A stretch of 64,000 nucleotides of DNA from Amaranthus tricolor (GCF_026212465.1 NC_080062.1:12657424-12721423), one strand, 5' to 3'; shown: positions 25,311-40,100, counted from the first letter of the stretch. The notes: generated from the sequence alone by a model not told the origin. Made by a program: numbers and translations.

Positions 25311-27229
25311 AACCACTTCAACAGAACAATAAATACCAAATAGTGTTGTGTGCGAAGTTTCGTACAAAACAAACCAAGTTACAGCTACTTTATGCGCAAA
25401 AGTGGTAAAAACGCTTAAAAAACCCTTATAATCATAACTTATCACGTAATTTCTAGCATGACTATGATTTTATATTTTAACCACTTCAACACATTAATAT
25501 ATACCAAATAGTGTTGTGTGCCAAGTTTCGTGTAAAACAAACCATGTTTGAGTTACTTTATGTGCAAAAGTGGCAAAACGCTTAAAAACCCTTAAAATCG
25601 CAACTTAGCACGTAATTTTTAGCATATGACTAAGATTTTAAATTCTAACCACTTCAACAGAACAATAAATACCAAATAGTGTTGTGTGCCAAGTTTCATG
25701 CAAAACAAACCAAGTTTGAGCTACTTTATAGCGCAAAAGTGGAAAAAACGCTTATAAACCCTTAAAATCACAACATAAAATGTAATTTCTTGCATATGAC
25801 TATGATTTTCAATTCTAACCACTTCAATACAATAATATATACCAAATAGTGTTGTGTGCCAAGTTTCGTGCAAAACAAACCAAGTTACAGCTACTTTATG
25901 CGCAAAAGTGGAAAAAAACCCTTAAAATCGCAACTTAGCACGTAATTTCTAACATATGACTAAGATTTAAATTCTAACCACTTCAACACAATAATATATA
26001 CCAAATAGTGTTGTGCTGGAAGTTTCGTACAAAACAAACCAAGTTACAGCTACTGTATGCGCAAAAGTGGCAAAAACGCTTAAAAACCCTTATAATCATA
26101 ACTTATCACGTAATTTCTAGCATATGACTATGATTTTATATTTTAACCACTTCAACACATTAATATATACCAAATAGTGTTGTGTGCCAAGTTTCGTGTA
26201 AAACAAACCAAGTTTGAGTTACTTTATATGCAAAAGTGGCAAAACGCTTAAAAACCCTTAAAATCGCAACTTAGCACGTAATTTTTAGCATATGACTAAG
26301 ATTTTAAATTCTAACCACTTCAACAGAACAATAAATACCAAATAGTGTTGTGTGCCAAGTTTCGTTTAAAACAAACCAAGTTTGAGCTACTTTGTGCGAA
26401 AAAGTGGCAAAAACGCTAAAAAAAACTCTTATAATTTGCAACATAACACGTAATTTCTAGCATATGACTTTGATATTCAATTCTAACCACTTCAACACAA
26501 TAGTAAATACCAATAGTGTTGTGTGCGGAGTTTCGTGGAAAACAAACCAAGTTTGAGCTACTTTATGCGCAAAAGTGGCAAAACGCTTAAAAACCCTTTA
26601 ATTCGCAACTTATCACGTAATTTCTAGCATATTACTAAAATTTTATATTTTAACCACTTCAACACAATAATATATACCAAATAGTGTTGTGAGCCAAGTT
26701 TCGTGTAAAACAAACGAAGTTTGTGCTACTTTATGCGCAAAAGTGGTAAAAACGCTTAAAAATTAAAAAGCCTTAAAATCGCAATTTATCACGTAATTTC
26801 TAGGATATGACTATGATTTTATATGTAACCACTTAGACACAATAATATATACCAAATAGTGTTGTGTGCCAAGTTTCGTGCAAAACAAACAAGGTTTGAG
26901 CTACGTTATGTGCAAAAGTAGTAAAACGCTTAAAAACCCTTAAAATCGCAACTTAACATGTATTTCTAGCTTATGACTAAGATTTTAAAATTCTAACCAC
27001 TTTAACACAATAATATATACCAAATAGTGTTGTGTGCGAAGTTTCGTACAAAACAAACCAAGTTAGAGCTACTTTATGCGCAAAAGTGGAAAAAATGCTT
27101 AAAGACCCTTATAATCATAACTTATCAAGTAATTTGTAGCATATGACTATGCTTTTATATTTTAACCACTTCAACACAGTATTATATACCAAATAGTGTT
27201 GTGTGCCAAGTTTCGTGTAAAACAAACCA
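25311..27229 (+). repeat. Rearranged linker between the two 10-kb blocks
   Basis: About 11 monomers built from rearranged copies of the 22.4-24.7-kb stretch. 'aagttacagctac' occurs near 22,496, 25,378, 25,884 and 26,040. The D-type at 26,466 sits 3,547 bp (21 units) after the one at 22,919. Near 25,910 a monomer runs 'gtggaaaaaaacccttaaaa', missing the 'cgctt' section. The stretch ends near 27,230, where the pattern of 15.1 kb starts again. Confidence 0.7.
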
Positions 27230-28140
27230 TGTTGAGTTACTTTATGTGCAAAAGTGGCAAAACGCTTAAAAACCCTTAAAATCGCAACTTAACACGTAAT
27301 TTTTAGCATATGACTAAGATTTTAAATTCTAACCACTTCAACAGAATAATAAGTACCAAATAGTGTTGTGTGCCAAGTTTCATGCAAAACAAACCAAATT
27401 TGAGCTACTTATGTGCAAAAGTGGAAAAAAACGCTTATAAACCCTTAAAATCACAACATAACATGTAATTTCTTGCATATGACTATGATTTTCAAATCTA
27501 ACCACTTCAACACAATAATATATACAAAATAGTGTTGTGTACCAAGTTTCGTACAAAACAAACCAAGTTTGAGCTACTTTGTGCGCAAAAGTGGCAAAAA
27601 CGCTAAAAAACTCTTATAATTGCAACATAACACGTAATTTCTAGCATATGACTTTGATATTCAATTCTAACCACTTCAATACAATAATAAATACCAAATA
27701 GTGTTGTGTGCGAAGTTTAGTGCGAAACAAACCAAGTTTGATCTACTTTATGCGCAAAAGTGGCAAAAACGCTTAAAAAACCCTTAAAATCGCAACTTAG
27801 CACGTAATTTTTAGCATATGACTAAGATTTTAAATTCTAAACACTTCAACACAATAATATATATCAAATAGTGTGTGTGTCAAGTTTCGTGCAAAACAAA
27901 CCAAGTTTGAGCTACTTTATGCGCAGAAGTGGCAAAAACGCTTAAAAACCCATAAAATCGAAACTTTAGCATATGACAATGATATTAAATTCTTACCACT
28001 TCAACACAATAATATATACCAAATTGTGTTGTATGTCAAGTTTCGTGCAAAACAAACCAAGTTTGAGCTACTTTATGCGCAAAGTGCCAAAAACGCTTAA
28101 AAAGCCTTAAAATCGCAATTTATCACGTAATTTCTAGGAT

Positions 28141-31100
28141 ATGACTATGCTTTTATATTTTAACCACTTAGACACAATAATATATACCAAATAGTGTTGT
28201 GTGCCTAGTTTCGTGCAAAACAAACAAGGTTTGAGCTACTTTATGTGCAAAAGTGGTAAAACGCTTAAAAACCCTTAAAATCGCAACTTAACATGTAAAT
28301 TCTAGCATATGACTAAGATTTTAAATTCTAACCACTTCAAGACAATAATATATACCAAATAGTGTTGTGTGCGAAGTTTCGTACAAAACAAACCAAGTTA
28401 GAGCTACTTTATGCGCAAAAGTGGCAAAAACGCTTTAAAACCCTTATAATCAGAACTTATCACGTAATTTCTAGTATATGACTATGATTTTATATTTTAA
28501 TCACTTCAACACAGTAATATTTACCAAATAGTGTTGTGTGCAAGGTTTCGTGTAAAAACAAACCAAGTTTGAGTTACTTTATATGCAAAAGTGGCAAAAC
28601 GCTTAAAAACCCTTAAAATCGCAACTTAGCACGTAATTTTTAGCATATGACTAAGATTTTAAATTCTAACCACTTCAACAGAACAATAAATACCAAATAG
28701 TGTTGTGTGCCAAGTTTCATGCAAAACAAACCAAGTTTGAGCTACTTTATGCGCAAAAGTGGAAAAAACGCTTATAAACCCTTAAAATCACAACATAAAA
28801 TGTAATTTCTTGCATATGACTATGATTTTCAATTCTAACCACTTCAACACAATAATATATACCAAATAGTGTTGTGTGCCAAGTTTCGTGCAAAACAAAC
28901 CAAGTTTGAGCTACTTTGTGCGAAAAAGTGGCAAAAACGCTAAAAAACTCTTATAATTGCAACATAACACGTAATTTCTAGCATATGACTTTGATATTCA
29001 ATTCTAACCACTTCAACACAATAGTAAATACCAAATAGTGTTGTGTGCGGAGTTTTGTGCAAAACAAACCAAGTTTGAGCTACTTTATGCGCAAAAGTGG
29101 CAAAAACGCTTAAAAAACCCTTTAATTCGCAACTTATCACGTAATTTCTAGCATATACTATGATTTTATATTTTAACCACTTCAACACAATAATATGTAC
29201 CAAATAGTGTTGTGAGCCAAGTTTCGTGTAAAACAAACGAAGTTTGTGCTACTTTATGAGCAAAAGTGGTAAAAACGCTTAAAAATTAAAAAGCCTTAAA
29301 ATCGCAATTTATCACGTAATTTCTAGGATATGACTATGATTTTATATTTTAACCACTTAGACACAATAATATATACCAAATAGTGTTGTGTGCCTAGTTT
29401 CGTGCAAAACAAATAAGGTTTGAGCTACTTTATGTGCAAAAGGGTAAAAACGCTTAAAAACCCTTAAAATCGCAACTTAACATGTAATTTCTAGCATATG
29501 ACTAAGATTTTAAAATCTAACCACTTCAACACAATAATATATACCAAATAGTGTTGTGTGCGAAGTTTCGTACAAAACAAACCAAGTTAGAGCTACTTTA
29601 TGCGCAAAAGTGGCAAAAAACGCTTAAAAACCCTTATAATCATAACTTATCACGTAATTTCTAGCATATGACTATGATTTTATATTTTAACCACGTCAAC
29701 ACAGTAATATATACCAAATAGTGTTGTGTGCCAAGTTTCGTGTAAAACAAACCAAGTTTGAGTTACTTTATATGCAAAAGTGGCAAAACGCTTAAAAACC
29801 CTTAGAATCGCAACTTAGCACGTAATTTTTAGCATATGACTAAGATTTTAAATTGTAACCACTTCAAAAGAATAATAAATACCAAATAGTGTTGTGTGCC
29901 ATGTTTCGTGCAAAACAAACCAAGTTGGAGCTACTTTATATGAAAAAGTGAGAAAAACGGTTATGAACCCTTAAAATCACAACATAACATGTAATTTCTT
30001 GCATATGACTATGATTTTAGATTCTAACCACTTCAACACAATAATATATACCAAATAGTGTTGTGTGCCAAGTTTCGTGCAAAACAAACCAAGTTTGAGC
30101 TACTTTATGTGCAAATGTGGTAAAACGCTTAAAAACCCTTAAAATCGCAACTTAACATGTAATTTCTAGCATACGACTAAGATTTTAAATTATAACCACT
30201 TCAACACAATAATATATACCAAATAGTGTTGTGTGCGAAGTTTCGTACAAAACAAACCAAGTTAGAGCTACTTTATGCGCAAAAGTGGAAAAAACGCTTA
30301 AAAACCCTTATAATCATAACTTATCAAGTAATTTCTAGCATATGACTATGATTTTATATTTTAACCACTTCAACACAGTAATATATACCAAATAGTGTTG
30401 TGTGCCAAGTTTCGTGTAAAACAAAACCATGTTTGAGTTACTTTATGTGCAAAAGTGGCAAAACGCTTAAAAACCCTTAAAATCGCAACTTAACACGTAA
30501 TTTTTAGCATATGAGTAAGATTTTAAATTCTAACCACTTCAACAGAATAATAAGTACCAAATAGTGTTGTGTGCCAAGTTTCGTGCAAAACAAACCAAAT
30601 TTGTGCTACTTTATGTGCAAAAGTGGAAAAAAACGCTTATAAACCCTTAAAATCACAACATAACATGTAATTTCTTGCATATGACTATGATTTTCAAATC
30701 TAACCACTTCAACACAATAATAAATACAAAATAGTGTTGTGTACCAAGTTTCGTACAAAACAAACCAGTTTGAGCTACTTTGTGCGCAAAAGTGGCAAAA
30801 ACGCTAAAAAACTCTTATAATTGCAACATAACACGTAATTTCTAGCATATGACTTGATATTCAATTCTAACCACTTCAACACAATAGTAAATACCAAATA
30901 GTGTTGTGTGCGGAGTTTCGTGCAAAACAAACCAAGTTTGGGCTACTTTATGCGCAAAAGTGGCAAAAACGCTTAAAAACCCTTTAATTCGCAACTTATC
31001 ACGTAATTTCTAGCATATTACTATGATTTTATATTTTAACCGCTTCAACACAATAATATGTACCAAATAGTGTTGTGAGCCAAGTTTCGTGTAAAACAAA

Positions 31101-31192
31101 CGAAGTTTGTGCTACTTTATGCGCAAAAGTGGTAAAAACGCTTAAAATTTAAAAAGCCTTAAAATCGCAATTTATCACGTAATTTCTAGGAT
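28141..31192 (+). repeat. 18-monomer internal duplication, copy a (about 3.05 kb)
   Basis: Markers repeat 3,019-3,021 bp later: D-type at 28,987/32,008 and 30,851/33,870, 'gtgtgcgg' at 29,043/32,064 and 30,906/33,926, 'cggttatg' or 'aacggttatg' at 29,958/32,978. The seam is near 31,150-31,193. There the sequence begins like the monomer after 22.1 kb ('gcttaaaatttaaaaagcc') and continues like 28,141 ('atgactatgcttttat'). Confidence 0.86.
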
Positions 31193-34190
31193 ATGACTAT
31201 GCTTTTATATTTTAACCACTTAGACACAATAATATATACCAAATAGTGTTGTGTGCCTAGTTTCGTGCAAAACAAACAAGGTTTGAGCTACTTTATGTGC
31301 AAAAGTGGTAAAACGCTTAAAAACCCTTAAAATCGCAACTTAACATGTAAATTCTAGCATATGACTAAGATTTTAAATTCTAACCACTTCAAGACAATAA
31401 TATATACCAAATAGTGTTGTGTGCGAAGTTTCGTACAAAACAAACCAAGGACGCTTTAAAAACCCTTATAATCAGAACTTATCACGTAATTTCTAGTATA
31501 TGACTATGATTTTATATTTTAATCACTTCAACACAGTAATATATACCAAATAGTGTTGTGTGCCAAGTTTCGTGTAAAACAAACCAAGTTTGAGTTACTT
31601 TATATGCAAAAGTGGCAAAACGCTTAAAAACCCTTAAAATCGCAACTTAGCACGTAATTTTAGCATATGACTAAGATTTTAAATTCTAACCACTTCAACA
31701 GAACAATAAATACCAAATAGTGTTGTGTGCCAAGTTTCATGCAAAACAAACCAAGTTTGAGCTACTTTATGCGCAAAAGTGGAAAAAAACGCTTATAAAC
31801 CCTTAAAATCACAACATAAAATGTAATTTCTTGCATATGACTATGATTTTCAATTCTAACCACTTCAACACAATAATATATACCAAATAGTGTTGTGTGC
31901 CAAGTTTCGTGCAAAACAAACCAAGTTTGAGCTACTTTGTGCGAAAAAGTGGCAAAAACGCTAAAAAACTCTTATAATTGCAACATAACACGTAATTTCT
32001 AGCATATGACTTTGATATTCAATTCTAACCACTTCAACACAATAGTAAATACCAAATAGTGTTGTGTGCGGAGTTTTGTGCAAAACAAACCAAGTTTGAG
32101 CTACTTTATGCGCAAAAGTGGCAAAAACGCTTAAAAACCCTTTAATTCGCAACTTATCACGTAATTTCTAGCATATTACTATGATTTTATATTTTAACCA
32201 CTTCAACACAATAATATGTACCAAATAGTGTTGTGAGCCAAGTTTCGTGTAAAACAAACGAAGTTTGTGCTACTTTATGAGCAAAACTGGTAAAAACGCT
32301 TAAAAATTAAAAAGCCTTAAAATCGCAATTTATCACGTAATTTCTAGGATATGACTATGATTTTATATTTTAACCACTTAGACACAATAATATATACCAA
32401 ATAGTGTTGTGTGCCTAGTTTCGTGCAAAACAAATAAGGTTTGAGCTACTTTATGTGCAAAAGTGGTAAAACGCTTAAAAACCCTTAAAATCGCAACTTA
32501 ACATGTAATTTCTAGCATATGACTAAGATTTTAAAATCTAACCACTTCAACACAATAATATATACCAAATAGTGTTGTGTGCGAAGTTTCGTACAAAACA
32601 AACCAAGTTAGAGCTACTTTATGCGCAAAAGTGGCAAAAACGCTTAAAAACCCTTATAATCATAACTTATCACGTAATTTCTAGCATATGACTATGATTT
32701 TATATTTTAACCACGTCAACACAGTAATATATACCAAATAGTGTTGTGTGCCAAGTTTCGTGTAAAACAAACCAAGTTTGAGTTACTTTATATGCAAAAG
32801 TGGCAAAACGCTTAAAAACCCTTAGAATCGCAACTTAGCACGTAATTTTTAGCATATGACTAAGATTTTAAATTGTAACCACTTCAAAAGAATAATAAAT
32901 ACCAAATAGTGTTGTGTGCCATGTTTCGTGCAAAACAAACCAAGTTGGAGCTACTTTATATGAAAAAGTGGAAAAAACGGTTATGAACCCTTAAAATCAC
33001 AACATAACATGTAATTTCTTGCATATGACTATGATTTTAGATTCTAACCACTTCAACACAATAATATATACCAAATAGTGTTGTGTGCCAAGTTTCGTGC
33101 AAAACAAACCAAGTTTGAGCTACTTTATGTGCAAATGTGGTAAAACGCTTAAAAACCCTTAAAATCGCAACTTAACATGTAATTTCTAGCATACGACTAA
33201 GATTTTAAATTATAACCACTTCAACACAATAATATATACCAAATAGTGTTGTGTGCGAAGTTTCGTACAAAACAAACCAAGTTAGAGCTACTTTATGCGC
33301 AAAAGTGGAAAAAACGCTTAAAAACCCTTATAATCATAACTTATCAAGTAATTTCTAGCATATGACTATGATTTTATATTTTAACCACTTCAACACAGTA
33401 ATATATACCAAATAGTGTTGTGTGCCAAGTTTCGTGTAAAACAAACCATGTTTGAGTTACTTTATGTGCAAAAGTGGCAAAACGCTTAAAAACCCTTAAA
33501 ATCGCAACTTAACACGTAATTTTTAGCATATGAGTAAGATTTTAAATTCTAACCACTTCAACAGAATAATAAGTACCAAATAGTGTTGTGTGCCAAGTTT
33601 CGTGCAAAACAAACCAAATTTGTGCTACTTTATGTGCAAAAGTGGAAAAAACGCTTATAAACCCTTAAAATCACAACATAACATGTAATTTCTTGCATAT
33701 GACTATGATTTTCAAATCTAACCACTTCAACACAATAATAAATACAAAATAGTGTTGTGTACCAAGTTTCGTACAAAACAAACCAAGTTTGAGCTACTTT
33801 GTGCGCAAAAGTGGCAAAAACGCTAAAAAACTCTTATAATTGCAACATAACACGTAATTTCTAGCATATGACTTTGATATTCAATTCTAACCACTTCAAC
33901 ACAATAGTAAATACCAAATAGTGTTGTGTGCGGAGTTTCGTGCAAAACAAACCAAGTTTGGGCTACTTTATGCGCAAAAGTGGCAAAAACGCTTAAAAAC
34001 CCTTTAATTCGCAACTTATCACGTAATTTCTAGCATATTACTATGATTTTATATTTTAACCGCTTCAACACAATAATATGTACCAAATAGTGTTGTGAGC
34101 CAAGTTTCGTGTAAAACAAACGAAGTTTGTGCTACTTTATGCGCAAAAGTGGTAAAAACGCTTAAAATTTAAAAAGCCTTAAAATCGCAA
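31193..34190 (+). repeat. 18-monomer internal duplication, copy b
   Basis: Tandem copy of 28,141-31,192. The offset is about 3,052 bp before 31,449 and 3,020 bp after it, because a deletion of about 31 bp lies there. From about 34,190 the pattern continues as in copy 1 of the 10-kb block. Confidence 0.86.
31440..31462 (+). repeat. About 31-bp deletion within a monomer
   Basis: Reads 'caaaccaaggacgcttt'. The parallel monomer near 28,390 has 'ttagagctactttatgcg' and more between 'accaag' and 'acgcttt'. Two of the phased A-tracts are lost. It could be real or a local assembly error. Confidence 0.78.
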
Positions 34191-35410
34191 TTTATCACGT
34201 AATTTCTAGGATATGACTATGATTTTATATTTTAACCTCTTAGACACAATAATATATACCAAATAGTGTTGTGTGCCTAGTTTCGTGCAAAACAAACAAG
34301 GTTTGAGCTACTTTATGTGCAAAAGTGGTAAAACGCTTAAAAACCCTTAAAATCGCAACTTAACATGTAATTTCTAACATATGACTAAGATTTTAAATTC
34401 TAACCACTTCAACACAATAATATATACCAAATAGTGTTGTGTGCGAAGTTTCGTACAAAACAAACCAAGTTACAGCTACTTTAATGCGCAAAAGTGGCAA
34501 AAACGCTTAAAAACCCTTATAATCATAACTTATCACGTAATTTCTAGCATATGACTATGATTTTATATTTTAACCACTTCAACACATTAATATATACAAA
34601 ATAGTGTTGTGTGCCAAGTTTCGTGTAAAACAAACCAAGTTTGAGTTATTTTATATGCAAAAGTGGAAAAACGCTTAAAAACCCTTAAAATCGCAACTTA
34701 GCACGTAATTTTTAGCATATGACTAAGATTTTAAATTCTAACCACTTCAACAGAACAATAAATACCAAATAGTGTTGTGTGCCAAGTTTCGTGCAAAACA
34801 AACCAAGTTTGAGCTACTTTGTGCGAAAAAGTGGCAAAAACGCTAAAAAAACTCTTATAATTGCAACATAACACGTAATTTCTAGCATATGACTTTGATA
34901 TTCAATTCTAACCACTTCAACACAATAGTAAATACCAAATAGTGTTGTCTGCGGAGTTTCGTGCAAAACAAACCAAGTTTGAGCTACTTTATGCGCAAAA
35001 GTGGCAAAAACGCTTAAAAACCCTTTAATTCGCAACTTATCACGTAATTTCTAGCATATTACTATGATTTTATATTTTAACCACTTCAACACAATAATAT
35101 ATACCAAATAGTGTTGTGAGCCAAGTTTCGTGTAAAACAAACGAAGTTTGTGCTACTTTATGCGCAAAAGTGGTAAAAACGCTTAAAAATTAAAAAGCCT
35201 TAAAATCGCAATTTATCACGTAATTTCTAAGATATGACTATGATTTTATATGTTAACCACTTAGACACAATAATATATACCAAATAGTGTTGTGTGCCAA
35301 GTTTCGTGCAAAAAAAAAAGGTTTGAGCTACTTTATGCGCAAAAGTGGTAAAACGCTTAAAAACCCTTAAAATCGCAACTTAACATGTAATTTCTAGCTT
35401 ATGACTAAGA

Positions 35411-35442
35411 TTTTAAATTCTAACCGATTTTAAATTCTAACC
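35411..35442 (+). repeat. 17-18-bp micro-duplication, block copy 2
   Basis: Partner of the event at 23,439, at an offset of 11,972 bp. 'ttttaaattctaacc' appears twice, with 'ga' at the join. Confidence 0.85.
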
Positions 35443-37100
35443 ACTTCAACACAATAATATATACCAAATAGTGTTGTGTGCGAAGTTTCGTACAAAACAA
35501 ACCAAGTTAAAGCAACTTTATGCGCAAAAGTGGAAAAAATGCTTAAAGACCCTTATAATCATAACTTATCAAGTAATTTCTAGCATATGACTATGATTTT
35601 ATATTTTAACCACTTCAGCACAGTAATATATACCAAATAGTGTTGTGTGCCAAGTTTCGTGTAAAACAAACCATATTTGAGTTACTTTATGTGCAATAGT
35701 GGAAAAACGCTTAAAAACCCTTAAAATGGGCAACTTAACATGTAATTTGCTAGCATATGACTAAGATTTTAAATTCTAACCAGTTCAACACATAATATAT
35801 ACCAAATAGTGTTGTGTGCGAAGTTTCGTACAAAACAAACCAAGTTAGAGCTACTTTATGCGCAAAAGTGGCAAAAACGCTTAAAAACCTTATAATCATA
35901 ACTTATCACGTAATTTCTAGCATATGACTATGATTTTATATTTTAACCACGTCAACACAGTAATATATACCAAATAGTGTTGTGTGCCAAGTTTTCGTGT
36001 AAAACAAACCAAGTTTGAGTTACTTTATATGCAAAAGTGGCAAAACGCTTAAAAACCCTTAGAATCGCAACTTAGCACGTAATTTTTAGCATATGACTAA
36101 GATTTTAAATTCTAACCACTTCAAAAGAATAATAAATACAAATAGTGTTGTGTGCCATGTTTCGTGCAAAACAAACCAAGTTGGAGCTACTTTATGTGAA
36201 AAAGTGGAAAAAACGGTTATGAACCCTTAAAATCACAACATAACATGTAATTTCTTGCATATGACTATGATTTTAGATTCTAACCACTTCAACACAATAA
36301 TATATACCAAATAGTGTTGTGTGCCAAGTTTCGTGCAAAACAAACCAAGTTTGAGCTACTTTATGTGCAAAAGTGGTAAAAACGCTTAAAAACCCTTAAA
36401 ATCGCAACTTAACATGTAATTTCTAGCATATGACTAAGATTTTAAATGCTAACCACTTCAACACAATAATATATACCAAATAGTGTTGTGTGCGAAGTTT
36501 CGTACAAACCAAACCAAGTTAGAGCTACTTTATGCGCAAAAGTGGAAAAAATGCTTAAAGACCCTTATAATAATAACTTATCAAGTAATTTCTAGCATAT
36601 GACTATGATTTTATATTTTAACCACTTCAACACAGTAATATATATCAAATAGTGTTGTGTGCCAAGTTCGTGTAAAACAAACCATGTTTGAGTTACTTTA
36701 TGTGCAAAAGTGGCAAAACGCTTAAAAACCCTTAAAATCGCAACTTAACACGTAATTTTTAGCATATGACTAAGATTTTAAATTCTAACCACTTCAACAG
36801 AAAAATAAGTACCAAATAGTGTTGTGTGCCAAGTTTCGTGCAAAACAACCAAATTTGAGCTACTTTATGTGCAAAAGTTGGAAAAAAACGCTTATAAACC
36901 CCTTAAAATCACAACATAACATGTAATTTCTTGCATATGACTATGATTTTCAAATATAACCACTTCAACACAATAATATATACAAAATAGTGTTGTGTAC
37001 CAAGTTTCGTGCAAAACAAACCAAGTTTGAGCGCGCAAAAGTGGCAAAAACGCTAAAAAAACTCTTATAATTGCAACATAACACGTAATTTCTAGCATAT

Positions 37101-40100
37101 GACTTTGATATTCAATTCTAACCACTTCAACACAATAATAAATACCAAATAGTGTTGTGTGCGAAGTTTCGTGCGAAACAAACCAAGGTTTGAGCTACTT
37201 TGCGCAAAAGTGGCAAAAACGCTTAAAAACCCTTAAAATCGCAACTTAGCACGTAATTTTTAGCATATGACTAAGATTTTAAATTCTAAACACTTCAACA
37301 CAATAATATATATCAAATAGTGTTGTGTGTCGAGTTTCGTGCAAAACAAACCAAGTTTGAACTACTTTATGCGCAGAAGTGGCAAAAACGCTTAAAAACC
37401 CTTAAAATCGAAACTTATCAGGTAATTTGTAGCATATAACTATGATATTAAATTCTTACCACTTCAACACAATAATATAAACCAAACAGTGTTGTGTGCC
37501 AAGTTTCGTGCAAAACAAACGAAGTTTGAGCTACTTTATGTGCAAAAGTGGCAAAACGCTTAAAAACCCTTAAAATCGCAACTTAACACGTAATTTCTAG
37601 CATATGAGTATGCGTTTATATTTTAACCACTTAGACACAATAATATATACCAAATAATGTTGTGTGCCTAGTTTCGTGCAAAACAAACAAGGTTTGAGCT
37701 ACTTTATGTGCAAAAGTGGTAAAACGCTTAAAAACCCTTAAAATCTCAACTTAACATGTAATTTTTAGCATATGACTAAGATTTTAAATTCTAGCCACTT
37801 CAAGACAATAATATATACCAAATAGTGTTGTGTGCGAAGTTTCGTACAAAACAAACCAAGTTAGAGCTACTTTATGCGCAAAAGTGGCAAAAACGCTTAA
37901 AAACCCTTATAATCATAACTTATCACGTAATTTCTAGCATATGACTATGATTTTATATTTTAACCACGTCAACACAGTAATATATACCAAATAGTGTTGT
38001 GTGCCAAGTTTCGTGTAAAACAAACCAAGTTTGAGTTACTTTATATGCAAAAGTGGCAAAACGCTTAAAAACCCTTAAAATCGCAACTTAGCACGTAATT
38101 TTTAGCATATGACTAAGATTTTAAATTCTAACCACTTCAAAAGAATAATAAATACCAAATAGTGTTGTGTGCCATGTTTCGTGCAAAACAAACCAAGTTG
38201 GAGCTACTTTATGTGAAAAAGTGGAAAAAACGGTTATGAACCCTTAAAATCACAACATAACATGTAATTTCTTGCATATGACTATGATTTTCAATTCTAA
38301 CCACTTCAACACAATAATATATACCAAATAGTGTTGTGTGCCAAGTTTCGTGCAAAACAAACCATGTTTGAGCTACTTTATGTGCAAAAGTGGTAAAACG
38401 CTTAAAAACCCTTAAAATCGCAACTTAACATGTAATTTCTAGCATACGACTAAGATTTTAAATTATAACCACTTCAACACAATAATATATACCAAATAGT
38501 GTTGTGTGCGATGTTTCGTACAAAACAAACCAAGTTAGAGCTACTTTATGCGCAAAAGTGGAAAAAACGCTTAAAAACCCTTATAATCATAACTTATCAA
38601 GTAATTTCTAGCATATGACTATGATTTTATATTTTAACCACTTCAACACAGTAATATATACCAAATAGTGTTGTGTGCCAAGTTTCGTGTAAAACAAACC
38701 ATGTTTGAGTTACTTTATGTGCAAAAGTGGCAAAACGCTTAAAAACCCTTAAAATCGCAACTTAACACGTAATTTTTAGCATATGACTAAGATTTTAAAT
38801 TCTAACCACTTCAACAGAACAATAAATACCAAATAGTGTTGTGTGGCAAGTTTCATGCAAAACAAACCAAGTTTGAGCTACTTTATGCGCAAAAGTGGAA
38901 AAAACGCTTATAAACCCTTAAAATCACAACATAAAATGTAATTTCTTGCGTATGGCTATGATTTTCAATTCTAACCACTTCAACACAATAATATATACCA
39001 AATAATGTTGTGTGCCAAGTTTCGTGCAAAACAAACCAAGTTTGAGCTACTTTGTGCGAAAAAGTGGCAAAAACGCTAAAAAAACTCTTATAATTGCAAC
39101 ATAACACGTAATTTCTAGCATATGACTTTGATATTCAATTCTAACCACTTCAACATAATAGTAAATACCAAATAGTGTTGTGTGCGGAGTTTCGTGCAAA
39201 ACAAACCAAGTTGGAGCTACTTTATGCGCAAAAGTGACAAAAACGCTTAAAAACCCTTTAATTCGCAACTTATCACGTAATTTCTAGCATATTACTATGA
39301 TTTTATATTTTAACCACTTCAACACAATAATATATACCAAATAGTGTTGTGAGCCAAGTTTCGTGTAAAACAAACGAAGTTTGTGCTACTTTATGCGCAA
39401 AAGTGGTAAAAACGCTTAAAAATTAAAAAGCCTTAAAATCGCAATTTATCACGTAATTTCTAGGATATGACTATGATTTTATATGTTAACCACTTAGACA
39501 CAATAATATATACCAAAGAGTGTTGTGTGCCAAGTTTCGTGCAAAAAAAAACAAGGTTTGAGCTACTTTATGCGCAAAAGTGGTAAAACGCTTAAAAACC
39601 CTTAAAATCGCAACTTAACATGTAATTTCTAGCATATGACTAAGATTTTAAATTCTAACCACTTCAACACAATAATATATACCAAATAGTGTTGTGTGCG
39701 AAGTTTCGTACAAAATAAACCAAGTAAGAACTACTTTATGCGCAAAAGTGGAAAAAATGCTTAAAGACCCTTATAATCATAACTTATCAAGTAATTTCTA
39801 GCATATGACTATGATTTTATATTTTAACCACTTCAACACAGTAATATATACCAAATAGTGTTGTGTGCCAAGTTTCGTGTAAAACAAACCATGTTTGAGT
39901 TACTTTATGTGCAAAAGTGGCAAAACGCTTAAAAACCCTTAAAATCGCAACTTAACACGTAATTTTTAGCATAAGACTAAAATTTTAAATTCTAACCACT
40001 TCAACAGAATAATAAGTACCAAATAGTGTTGTGTACCAAGTTTCGTGCAAAACAAACCAAATTTGAGCTACTTTATGTGCAAAAGTGGAAAAAACGCTTA

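Larger units (their letters stand above)
27230..37287 (+). repeat. 10-kb segmental block, copy 2
   Basis: Second copy of 15,095-25,310, in the same orientation. D-type monomers lie at 27,650, 28,987, 30,851, 32,008, 33,870, 34,891 and 37,101, spaced 8, 11, 7, 11, 6 and 13 units. Compared with copy 1, the outer order is conserved but the internal tandem duplication differs: an 18-monomer one here against a 19-monomer one there. Confidence 0.85.

Noticed and set aside
27873..28100. Plus-strand open frame of 75 codons
   Set aside because: Opened by the 13-bp deletion and local indels in two successive monomers. The peptide contains the same segment twice, as expected from repeat DNA.
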